Shown in pieces: positions 1 to 5,955 of a stretch of DNA of 6,540 bases. Position 1 is the first letter of the stretch. The number at the start of each line of letters is the position of its first letter. Below the pieces are notes generated by a model, which saw nothing but the letters and a program-made list of their open reading frames with translations, did not search any database and was not told where the DNA came from. This stretch comes from an uncultured Bacteroidia bacterium (GTDB lineage: Bacteria; Bacteroidota; Bacteroidia; Bacteroidales; Prolixibacteraceae), in assembly GCA_903859795.1 (NCBI GenBank), contig CAIOOC010000552.1, positions 1-6,540 on the forward strand. Direction: 5' to 3'. The position numbers and the translations under genes are program-made.

Positions 1-889
1 ACTCTCCATTATCCGCAATAGCCATTCGGGTACGGTATACTGATTTATTGCCGAGCCATGTAGATTTAAATTCTGCAGGATCGAGGTGGACAACAACCTT
101 TTTCATTGGCCTGTCAAGCATATTAAAGTTTACTTCAAGCGAAAGTGCTGCAGCTGCCTTGAAGACCTCCTTGTCATCACCAATATACAACCCGCGAACT
201 TTTAGGGTCCCATCCTCATTATCCATACCAACAACGGTAAGAATATATAGAATAGGCAAATGTTTTGCAAAATGATGACTGGCATAATTAAAGATCCTTC
301 GAACAGGAGTCTGGGTGCGCCCCATCATCTTTTCCATGCCGAATGCAGCTCCAATAAAATGGCTTTTATTGATTCCTTCCAACCCACCTGTACCAACAAA
401 AATATTTTTATTGTGATTTGCCATGCCAACTACTTCATGAGGAACTACTTGTCCAATAGAGATAATCAGGTCGAAATTACCTTCCACAAGCAATTTATTG
501 ACCTGTGCAGGCCAGGCAAAATCTACTGTATCACCCGATACTTCCCGAACATATTCAGCAGGCACTTCACCTAAAGTTACAACATCGTTGCGCCAGTCGT
601 GATCGCGGAAAAGTGATCTTGGGATATCTCCGTACATCTCGGTGATCTGGTGCTCAGTCATTGGAGTATGAGTACCTAAGGCCGGTAAAATGTCAGTGAG
701 TTTATCCCGGTAGTAATCATAAATATAATGGGTTAACTCTCCCGCACGTGACATAAAACGTGTAAAATCAGGAGGGATTGCCAGAATCTTTTTCTTTTTC
801 CCAAGAAGTGTGAAAGCGGTATATAATCCTTCTCTAAGATCATCATGAGAAAGCGACGCTTTGGGTGAACCGGTTTGGAAGTATATCAT
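1..889 (-). CDS. LarA-family (lactate racemase-like, DUF2088) nickel-dependent racemase/epimerase, partial
   Basis: The reading frame starts at ATG 889 (an in-frame TAA lies at 901-899, so this is the first possible start) and stays open for 296 codons to the window edge; the C-terminus is missing. The protein resembles the LarA superfamily, whose founding member racemises lactate using a nickel-pincer nucleotide cofactor. Visible motifs are IPPDFTR (38-44), LGTHTPMTEHQ (71-81), DLIISIGQVVPHEVVGM (140-156), NHNKNIFVGTGG (158-169) and KSHFIG (175-180), then EFKSTWLGNKSVYRTRMAIAD (273-293). H151, K161 and H177 have the same spacing (10 and 16 residues) as LarA His174, Lys184 (cofactor attachment) and His200 (nickel ligand); H74 fits catalytic His108. 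The Gly-rich sequence usual before the lysine is replaced by Asn-His-Asn. It is the last visible leftward gene, 108 bp after the kinase. Its substrate is unknown; the context suggests a sugar acid such as mannonate or gluconate. The genes that would make the cofactor (larB, larC, larE) are not in this window. Family assignment is firm, function is inferred. Confidence 0.87.
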   Translation of the reverse strand, partial: MIYFQTGSPKASLSHDDLREGLYTAFTLLGKKKKILAIPPDFTRFMSRAGELTHYIYDYYRDKLTDILPALGTHTPMTEHQITEMYGDIPRSLFRDHDWRNDVVTLGEVPAEYVREVSGDTVDFAWPAQVNKLLVEGNFDLIISIGQVVPHEVVGMANHNKNIFVGTGGLEGINKSHFIGAAFGMEKMMGRTQTPVRRIFNYASHHFAKHLPILYILTVVGMDNEDGTLKVRGLYIGDDKEVFKAAAALSLEVNFNMLDRPMKKVVVHLDPAEFKSTWLGNKSVYRTRMAIADNGE

Positions 890-949
890 CTGTTTAGATT
901 AAAATCTTGTTTCAAAAAAATACAAAACGAATCTTGTTAATTTCTAAAA

Positions 950-990
950 GTAAGTATTTTACGAATAAATAGTTCGTATTTGCATACTTT
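950..990. repeat. Nested inverted repeat between the kinase and LarA-like genes
   Basis: TACGAA (960-965) and TTCGTA (973-978) form an inner inverted repeat with a 7-nt loop, and AAGTA (951-955) and TACTT (985-989) form an outer pair around it. It lies just past the kinase stop on the transcribed minus strand. It is AT-rich and lacks a strong T-run, so it may be a weak hairpin at the end of the kinase gene, an operator, or chance in AT-rich DNA. Confidence 0.45.
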
Positions 991-997
991 GGTTTAG

Positions 998-2077
998 TTA
1001 TCTTTTAACCCTGGCATTCCCTTTCCAGATACTCCAAACCATCTCTTCATCAGCAGGTTGTGCATAATCGGTGAGGAATGTTGTTGCGAGGGCACCAGTA
1101 GACCAGCCGAACTGCGCCCATTTTTCGGGTGACCATTCCCGGAGTATCCCATATAATAAGCCTCCGACAAAACCATCCCCGCCGCCAATCCTGTCAAGAA
1201 CGTTTATTTTGCGTGGTTCAATCACGTGCCAGTTATCTCCTTCAAGCATAATACCACCCCATAAATGTTCATTTGAGCTTATTACCTGACGAAGAGTAGT
1301 AGCAAATACTGATGCATTTGGAAATGTCTCCCTAACCCGGCTGATCATCCCCTTAAACCCTTCTATCTCAGTTTCAATTCCTTTGCCTCCAGCTTCCGGT
1401 CCTTCAATTCCCAGGCAAAGCTGGAAATCTTCCTCATTGCCAATCAGAATGTCAGATAATGAGGCTATTTCGGTGAAAATCCGGCTTAATTCTTCTTCAC
1501 GTCCTTTCCAAAATGAGGCGCGGTAATTAAGGTCAAATGAAATTCGTGTGCCGTATTTCTTGGCAAACCTGGCAATCTGCAGACAGAATTCACTTGTTTC
1601 GGGTGACAATGCTGCAATTAATCCTGAAAGGTGAACGATCTGTACCCCTTCAATCCTGAAAATTCTATCCAGGTCGAAATCATTAACATTCAATGTTCTT
1701 CCAACTTCTCCCGCCCTGTCATTCTGTACACGCGGACCGCGTGCGCCAACTCCGCTGTCGGCAATATTAAACTGATGGCGGTATCCCCACGGATCACCCT
1801 GGGGAACTTCCGGACCTTCATAACTCATATTGCGGCTTCTGAGATTGCTTTTAATAAATTGTGCAATCGGACTGTCTTTTACAAATGTTGTAAGGACTTT
1901 CACGGGAAGGCCGAGGTAGGATGAAATACTTGCAACATTGGTTTCGGCGCTTGTAGCGTACATCTGAAAAAGGTCACTTGAATATACAGGTTGTCCATTG
2001 ACTGGGGTTATTCTGACGCCCATACTTGTTGGGACAAGCAATGACCAGGCAAAATCTTTTTTTAACGAAAGAGTCAT
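998..2077 (-). CDS. kdgK: PfkB-family sugar kinase, probable 2-keto-3-deoxygluconate kinase
   Basis: A 359-residue PfkB/ribokinase-fold cytoplasmic kinase. In this pathway it should phosphorylate 2-keto-3-deoxygluconate with ATP to give KDPG, the substrate of KDPG aldolase. The PfkB C-terminal signature is clear at 295-306 (DRIGGGDGFVGG), with D301 as the expected catalytic base and the GGGD anion hole typical of KDG kinases. FDLNYRASFW (181-190) matches the D-x-N-x-R-x-x-x-W element of KDG kinases, and IGNEEDF (212-218) is the conserved N-x-x-E segment. The N-terminal signature is diverged: SAETNVASISSYLG (43-56) stands where GGA-x-x-N-x-A is usual, and the canonical GE(I/L)-x-x-R strand is not obvious. 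It is also longer than most KdgK proteins (about 310-340 residues). I recall close relatives of this form in Bacteroidota annotated only as sugar kinases, so the substrate rests mainly on context. It follows the dehydrogenase gene after a 105-bp gap containing a strong inverted repeat. Confidence 0.8.
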   Translation of the reverse strand: MTLSLKKDFAWSLLVPTSMGVRITPVNGQPVYSSDLFQMYATSAETNVASISSYLGLPVKVLTTFVKDSPIAQFIKSNLRSRNMSYEGPEVPQGDPWGYRHQFNIADSGVGARGPRVQNDRAGEVGRTLNVNDFDLDRIFRIEGVQIVHLSGLIAALSPETSEFCLQIARFAKKYGTRISFDLNYRASFWKGREEELSRIFTEIASLSDILIGNEEDFQLCLGIEGPEAGGKGIETEIEGFKGMISRVRETFPNASVFATTLRQVISSNEHLWGGIMLEGDNWHVIEPRKINVLDRIGGGDGFVGGLLYGILREWSPEKWAQFGWSTGALATTFLTDYAQPADEEMVWSIWKGNARVKR

Positions 2078-2116
2078 GATTTATATTGTTGATATTTAAT
2101 AGTATACAGATATTGG

Positions 2117-2161
2117 AAGATGTCTGTACGGAGGTAAAAACTTACGTCCGTACAAGATCTT
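2117..2161. repeat. Long inverted repeat between the dehydrogenase and kinase genes
   Basis: TGTACGGAGGTAA (2125-2137) and TTACGTCCGTACA (2142-2154) are complementary at 12 of 13 positions around a 4-nt loop. An outer pair AAGAT (2117-2121) and ATCTT (2157-2161) extends it across a small asymmetric internal loop. It sits in the 105-bp gap between the SDR stop and the kinase ATG. On the transcribed minus strand no T-tract follows, so a classical terminator is unlikely; an RNA processing or stabilising hairpin, or a protein-binding palindrome, are the alternatives. Confidence 0.8.
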
Positions 2162-2182
2162 AAATCCTTCACATCCTAATAA

Positions 2183-3034
2183 TTATACGCCGCTATAGGC
2201 ATTAAACCCACCGTCAACAGGGATTACAATTCCTGTTACAAATGCTGAAAGATCAGAAAGAAGGTACAGAACTGCCCCCTGGAGATCGTCTGGTTCGCCA
2301 AATTTTCCCATAGGTGTGTTATTGACAATTTTCTTTCCACGATCTGAATATTCTCCTGACTTTTCATCAATGACCAGAAAACGATTCTGATTTGTAATAA
2401 AGAAGCCCGGTGCAACTGCATTTACTCTGATACCTACCTTTGCCAGGTGAACTGCCAGCCATTCTGTGAAATTATTAACAGAGGCTTTGGCTGCAGAGTA
2501 TGCGGGTATTTTGGTTAGTGGGTGATAGGAGTTCATTGAGGAGATATTCAAAACTACACCTGATTTTTTCAGAAGCATATCGCGGGTAAAAACCATACTT
2601 GGAAGAACAGTTCCTTTGAAATTCAAAGCGAAAACTTTGTCGAATCCCTCCATCTGAAGACCATAAAAAGTTTTTTCGAGATTCGACAGATCAGATTCTT
2701 CCATTTGTTCTACGGCTGTTGTTGCCTGTGGGGAATTACCACCTGCGCCATTTATAAGTAAGTCGATTGGCCCAAGCTGTTCATTAATTACGAATTTTGC
2801 ATTTTCAAGTGACGCTTTGTCCAGTACATTTGCCTTGACACCAATGATCTGAGCGTTGTATTCATTTGCCAGTTCCGACGCAACTTTTTTAGCCAGCTCT
2901 TCATTAATATCAACAATTGCCACTTTTAGCCCCGCTGAAGCCAGGGCTTTGATGATCGAGATCCCAATCACGCCGGCTCCGCCTGTGATTACACAGACTT
3001 TTCCAATAAGATCGTCAAAGGATAATTTCTTCAT
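2183..3034 (-). CDS. uxuB: SDR-family D-mannonate oxidoreductase (fructuronate reductase)
   Basis: A 283-residue classical short-chain dehydrogenase/reductase. The expected reaction is NAD(P)H-dependent reduction of D-fructuronate to D-mannonate, as in the SDR-type enzymes of Bacillus and Bacteroidota, which are unrelated to the E. coli long-chain UxuB. The dinucleotide-binding motif is TGGAGVIG (17-24), a variant of TGxxxGxG seen in this subgroup. D42 at the end of the second strand (VAIVDIN) suggests preference for NAD(H). NGAG (95-98) is the NNAG-type motif, N138 the structural Asn, S165/S166 hold the catalytic Ser, and Y179-x3-K183 are the catalytic pair; PG (209-210) and a VDGG tail (273-276) are also present. 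An insert of about 25 residues after NGAGG (100-130) is typical of mannonate/gluconate-type SDRs. It lies 42 bp downstream of the regulator gene and is probably cotranscribed with it. The fold is certain; substrate assignment comes from sequence type and the neighbouring uronate genes. Confidence 0.83.
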   Translation of the reverse strand: MKKLSFDDLIGKVCVITGGAGVIGISIIKALASAGLKVAIVDINEELAKKVASELANEYNAQIIGVKANVLDKASLENAKFVINEQLGPIDLLINGAGGNSPQATTAVEQMEESDLSNLEKTFYGLQMEGFDKVFALNFKGTVLPSMVFTRDMLLKKSGVVLNISSMNSYHPLTKIPAYSAAKASVNNFTEWLAVHLAKVGIRVNAVAPGFFITNQNRFLVIDEKSGEYSDRGKKIVNNTPMGKFGEPDDLQGAVLYLLSDLSAFVTGIVIPVDGGFNAYSGV

Positions 3035-3076
3035 AATTAAATTTCTTAAATTTTTGGTCTATTCTATTTGTTAAGC

Positions 3077-4129
3077 CTATATGGAAACGTAATATTCGAT
3101 ATTTTCTTTAGTAATAATGTCAATAGCCGTATAATTAGTTTTATTCACAGTCTCTTTTCTAACTATCTGGTCAAAGAGCAGATTTACCGCTATAAAGCCT
3201 TGTTTTTCAGGATTTTGGTTGAGAAGGAAATCGATTTTGCCATGAACAAGCAGCTCGATGTTTTTGGGAATCAAATCATATCCGATAATTTTAGGGCGAA
3301 TTTCGTATGTATCAAATAATCCAGCCACCAGATGCACTTTAGAATTAGTCACAAATACGGCATCTATTGAGTTTACCCTTGCTATGCTGGTGTTGAGATT
3401 CTTCGTTCTTCGAATATCATCTGACGAGACCTCCATTTTTATAATTCTGTGAGATTTATGGCTCACTGTCTCGAAATAATTTAAAAAGCCGCTTTCCCGT
3501 TGAAGTAAATGATTTGCATTTTGAAGGTCCCTGGTAATGTGAATCATGAGAATATTACTTTTAGGGACTATCCCGTAATCGATAAGTTTAGCAGCAAGAA
3601 ATCCGCTTTGGACAGATTCCTGTGCAACAAAACTTATTGGATTGGCATCGGTGAGATTTGAATCAATGAAAACATAGGGAATTGATTGTTGATCAAGAAT
3701 TTGAGTAAATTGCAGCGATTCTCGCTTGCCCCATGGTGACAGAAGAATACCGTCTGGTTTTGATTCCAGCAACTTATTGGCCTCACGCGTAAATGATTCG
3801 GCATCCTCCATCTTAAAATGAAAAGCATCAAGCCTTATTCCGTATGGTTGAAGTTTGGCTACTGCTTTTTCAATCCCTTCCTGTGGTTTGCGCCAAAAAG
3901 AATCCTGGTCTGTAGCCCAGGGCGTAAGTGAGGCAAAAGTGATTGTTTTTTTCGATGCTAAAGAACTGGCCAGAATATTTGGACGATAATCAAACTCACG
4001 GATTATTTTAAGTATTTTATCCCTTGTTTCTTCTGAAACTTCTCCGCGCTGATGCAAGACCCTGTCAACGGTTCCAATTGAAACACCTGCTTTCTGAGCA
4101 ATATCCAGAATTCTAATATTTCTTGTCAT
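3077..4129 (-). CDS. LacI-family transcriptional regulator of the hexuronate locus
   Basis: A 350-residue LacI/GalR-family repressor. The N-terminal helix-turn-helix spans about residues 7-26 (ILDIAQKAGVSIGTVDRVLH), followed by VSEETRDKI and the hinge-helix segment NILASSLASKK (51-61), where Leu57 corresponds to the leucine that intercalates at the central CpG of LacI-family operators. Residues from about 64 form a periplasmic-binding-protein-like effector domain (two Rossmann-like lobes; KPDGILLSPWG at 124-134, IDAVFVTNSKVHLVAGL at 255-271, IIGYDLI at 281-287). It has no signal peptide, as expected for a cytosolic DNA-binding protein. The 'GTVDRVLH-RGEVSEETR' wording is common in Bacteroidota LacI proteins with sugar-binding domains. 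It is the first gene of the leftward set and is divergent from uxaE, with two CpG-centred palindromes in the shared spacer, so autoregulation and control of uxaE-uxaC are likely. The effector is unknown; a uronate or a pathway intermediate is inferred. Stop codon is TAG. Confidence 0.95.
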   Translation of the reverse strand: MTRNIRILDIAQKAGVSIGTVDRVLHQRGEVSEETRDKILKIIREFDYRPNILASSLASKKTITFASLTPWATDQDSFWRKPQEGIEKAVAKLQPYGIRLDAFHFKMEDAESFTREANKLLESKPDGILLSPWGKRESLQFTQILDQQSIPYVFIDSNLTDANPISFVAQESVQSGFLAAKLIDYGIVPKSNILMIHITRDLQNANHLLQRESGFLNYFETVSHKSHRIIKMEVSSDDIRRTKNLNTSIARVNSIDAVFVTNSKVHLVAGLFDTYEIRPKIIGYDLIPKNIELLVHGKIDFLLNQNPEKQGFIAVNLLFDQIVRKETVNKTNYTAIDIITKENIEYYVSI

Positions 4130-4208
4130 CCGAAAATTATTAAAATTAATAAATTAATTTTGAAATGCTTAAATTTCCTGCCGATCTGTTTCCCATTATA
4201 AAAGAAAG

Positions 4209-4216
4209 CAAATTTA
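4209..4216 (-). promoter_or_regulatory. Predicted -7 box for the leftward lacI-type operon
   Basis: On the minus strand this reads TAAATTTG, a perfect TAnnTTTG match and identical to the -7 box proposed for uxaE. No good TTTG/TTG is visible at the usual 17-23 bp spacing upstream, so the -33 element is weak or absent. Transcription from it would leave a leader of about 70 nt before the regulator's ATG. Confidence 0.4.
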
Positions 4217-4283
4217 GTGTTGCATTCTTACATTTGTTTAATTTACGTATTATTGTCTGCAAAACTAATCTGAATTTCCGACA

Positions 4284-4303
4284 TTTCGTGTACGAACACG
4301 GAA
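4284..4303. promoter_or_regulatory. Predicted LacI-family operator, copy 1
   Basis: The sequence TTTCGTGTACGAACACGGAA is an imperfect palindrome with a CpG at its exact centre; 8 of 10 half-site positions are symmetric. A central CpG and about 20 bp total length are the hallmark of LacI/GalR-family operators. It matches copy 2 at all but one base. It sits 68 bp upstream of the leftward -7 box, too far to block that promoter directly, so looping or cooperative binding with copy 2 is a possible role. Binding by the adjacent LacI-family protein is inferred. Confidence 0.75.
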
Positions 4304-4373
4304 AAAATGTTTAAAAACATAAAACATGCATATTATCTCTGTTCTGTTTGGTAGTTAATATAAAACCCACTAA

Positions 4374-4393
4374 TTTCGTGAACGAACACGGAA
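4374..4393. promoter_or_regulatory. Predicted LacI-family operator, copy 2, at the uxaE promoter
   Basis: The sequence TTTCGTGAACGAACACGGAA differs from copy 1 at one position, which reduces symmetry to 7 of 10 half-site positions while keeping the central CpG. It lies 90 bp from copy 1 centre to centre (about 8.6 helical turns) and ends 1-6 bp before the predicted -33 element of the uxaE promoter, so bound repressor could hinder RNA polymerase. Confidence 0.75.
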
Positions 4394-4394
4394 G

Positions 4395-4427
4395 TTGTTT
4401 TTGGACTGAAGACATTTATTAAATTTG
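4395..4427 (+). promoter_or_regulatory. Predicted Bacteroidota-type promoter of uxaE
   Basis: TAAATTTG at 4420-4427 is a perfect match to the Bacteroidota -7 consensus TAnnTTTG. Upstream, TTG at 4395-4397 (22-bp spacing) or TTTG at 4400-4403 (16-bp spacing) can serve as the -33 element. Transcription would start near 4433, leaving a leader of roughly 35 nt before the uxaE ATG. The assignment is by consensus only. Confidence 0.5.
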
Positions 4428-4468
4428 ATATCTATTCATAATTACAGGGTATTACTAAATTAATTAAA

Positions 4469-5716
4469 ATGAGAATAGGAAAGTATAGTTTAGGGATTGG
4501 TGACCGGTTTGGCCATCAGGGAGAAGCTCAATTAAGAGCTATTATTAGTGCTGCTGCCGGAGGGGTAAATATTGTTCCTGTGTGGAACAAATCCAATCGT
4601 GAACATTCATATATTCATTCTAAGCCGGATGATACACGGGTTGAGGCAGATGCGGCTGTTCAGGCATTATCCTATCAGGGAAGTTATTTTGTTGATGCTG
4701 ATCATATCAATCGTTCCAATGTTCAGGGATTTATTTTGGCATCCGATTTTTTCACACTTGATGTTGCCGGTAAAATTGGAACACGCTCTTCAGATGAAGA
4801 AATAGCAGCATTCATAACTTCATGCAATAAGTATTTTGGTGTCTTATCAATTCCGGGAATCCTGGACCCATTTGAAATACCGGATCAACTTATCTCTGTC
4901 ATTGCTGAAAAATTTCTCGCGGCAATTGCTGAAGCAGGCAAAATATACAGTCTCATTAAAGATCAAAAGGGAGCTGGTCACTTTGTAACTGAAGTCTCGA
5001 TGGATGAAGTAGAGGTGCCACAGACCCCTGTTGAACTATTTTTTATTTTGAAAATGATTGCAGATCAAGGTATTCCCGTGCAGACTATAGCCCCGAAATT
5101 TACCGGACGATTTAATAAAGGGGTAAATTATGTCGGAGATGTTGCACAATTTGCCCTGGAATTTGAAGAAGATGTACTTGTAATTGATTATGCAGTTAAG
5201 GAATTTGGTTTGCCGGACAATCTAAAGCTAAGCGTACATTCAGGCTCAGACAAATTTTCTATTTATCCTGAAATTTCAAGAATAATTAAGAAGTATGACA
5301 AGGGGATTCATGTTAAAACTGCTGGGACAACATGGCTTGAGGAGGTAATTGGATTGGCACTGGCCGGCGGTGAAGCACTCGATTTGGCCAAACATTTTTA
5401 CATTGCCGCCTTAGGCCGTCAGGAGGAATTGTGCGCACCTTATGCTGATGTAATTGATATCAGGCAGGATGAACTCCCTTCACCCGATGAGGTACTCCAG
5501 TGGGGTAATGAAAAATTCGCTAATACTCTGCGCCATATCCCCGGACATCCCGATTACAATCCAAATTTCAGGCAGTTGATCCATGTTGGTTATAAAATTG
5601 CAGCAGAAAGCGGAGAGAAGTATACAGCGTTACTGGAAAAACATCACGAAATTATCGGAAAATGCGTCGAAGAAAACCTGTATGACAGGCATCTGAAAAG
5701 ACTGTTTGACTTGTAG
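4469..5716 (+). CDS. uxaE: Tagaturonate epimerase UxaE (D-tagaturonate/D-fructuronate)
   Basis: A 415-residue protein recognised as the UxaE family, defined by the Thermotoga maritima enzyme TM0440, which interconverts D-tagaturonate and D-fructuronate. This lets galacturonate be degraded through fructuronate, mannonate and KDG without separate tagaturonate reductase and altronate dehydratase. Recognisable segments are GIGDRFGHQG (9-18), PVWNKSNREHS (37-47), VDADHINRSNV (75-85), IAPKFTGRFNKGVNYVGD (207-224), HSGSDKFSIYP (257-267), KTAGTTWLEEV (283-293) and HVGYK (372-376). The Asp- and His-rich elements at 75-79, 224 and 257-261 are candidates for a metal/substrate site, by inference. There is no signal peptide or membrane segment, so it is cytosolic. 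The start is the first ATG after an in-frame TAA at 4439; no Shine-Dalgarno is seen. It leads the rightward unit, followed after 239 bp by uxaC, whose galacturonate product is its substrate. Stop codon TAG. Confidence 0.93.
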   Translation: MRIGKYSLGIGDRFGHQGEAQLRAIISAAAGGVNIVPVWNKSNREHSYIHSKPDDTRVEADAAVQALSYQGSYFVDADHINRSNVQGFILASDFFTLDVAGKIGTRSSDEEIAAFITSCNKYFGVLSIPGILDPFEIPDQLISVIAEKFLAAIAEAGKIYSLIKDQKGAGHFVTEVSMDEVEVPQTPVELFFILKMIADQGIPVQTIAPKFTGRFNKGVNYVGDVAQFALEFEEDVLVIDYAVKEFGLPDNLKLSVHSGSDKFSIYPEISRIIKKYDKGIHVKTAGTTWLEEVIGLALAGGEALDLAKHFYIAALGRQEELCAPYADVIDIRQDELPSPDEVLQWGNEKFANTLRHIPGHPDYNPNFRQLIHVGYKIAAESGEKYTALLEKHHEIIGKCVEENLYDRHLKRLFDL

Positions 5717-5748
5717 TTTAAAGAATTCAATATGCGATAAAATATATG

Positions 5749-5778
5749 AAGCTTGCGGCTGTCATCTGGCAAGTTTTT
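5749..5778 (+). terminator. Weak intrinsic terminator-like hairpin after uxaE
   Basis: AAGCTTGC (5749-5756) can pair with GCAAGTTT (5769-5776) as an 8-bp stem with one G-U pair and a 12-nt loop, and the 3' side runs into five T residues (5774-5778). The stem is short, its loop is large, and it is only partly GC, so it would at best give partial termination between uxaE and uxaC. A competing 4-bp hairpin (GCAA/TTGC, 5769-5780) overlaps it. Confidence 0.35.
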
Positions 5779-5865
5779 GCTGTAGGATTAAAATTCCATG
5801 TCGCATTTGAGAGTTTTTGTAATTAAATTTTTGAACCGAATATTAAATCTAAAAATTTACTACCA

Positions 5866-5886
5866 AAAGCCAGTAGCCAAAAGCCA
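5866..5886. repeat. Short 7-bp-period tandem repeat
   Basis: Three consecutive 7-mers AAAGCCA, GTAGCCA, AAAGCCA share the core AGCCA in exact 7-bp register; seen at the 14-bp scale it is CCAAAAGCCAG repeated at 5863-5873 and 5877-5887. It lies in the 239-bp noncoding gap between uxaE and uxaC. Similar GCC/GGC-cored heptamer runs are, to my recollection, common in Bacteroidota intergenic DNA; no function is evident here. Confidence 0.6.
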
Positions 5887-5955
5887 GATGCTTTGATAAT
5901 ATTTAAAAGAAGTACTAATTAAGCTATTAATCCATTTAACCATAAAATTTGAATC

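Larger units (their letters stand above)
4130..4468. promoter_or_regulatory. Divergent promoter/operator spacer between the lacI-type gene and uxaE
   Basis: This 339-bp AT-rich spacer contains no credible gene. Reading rightward it holds the leftward -7 box (4209-4216), the first operator-like palindrome (4284-4303), a second small palindrome ATGTTT-AA-AAACAT (4307-4320), the second operator-like palindrome (4374-4393) and the rightward promoter (4395-4427). No clear Shine-Dalgarno sequence precedes either start codon. The two transcription units that meet here together make up every gene in the window, so this spacer is likely the main control point of the locus. Confidence 0.8.

Noticed and set aside
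260..574. A 104-codon plus-strand open frame.
   Set aside because: It lies antisense within the LarA-like gene, whose motifs are clear; its translation has no recognisable domain.
903..938. Direct repeat AATCTTGTT at 903-911 and 930-938 upstream of the LarA-like gene.
   Set aside because: A 9-bp direct repeat in AT-rich spacer DNA without symmetry or promoter context is weak evidence for a site.
1631..1924. A 97-codon plus-strand open frame.
   Set aside because: It is the antisense shadow of the kinase gene and has no family resemblance.
4572..4805. A 77-codon plus-strand open frame inside uxaE in another frame.
   Set aside because: The overlapping uxaE frame carries family motifs; this one does not.
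5732..5806. ATGCGA (5732-5737) and TCGCAT (5801-5806) as an inverted repeat.
   Set aside because: The arms are only 6 bp and 63 bp apart, with no supporting structure between them beyond the terminator-like hairpin.
5746..5826. A 26-codon open frame starting ATGAAGCTTGCG in the uxaE-uxaC gap, encoding a fairly hydrophobic peptide.
   Set aside because: It has no ribosome binding site or recognised family, overlaps the terminator-like hairpin, and is of a length expected by chance.
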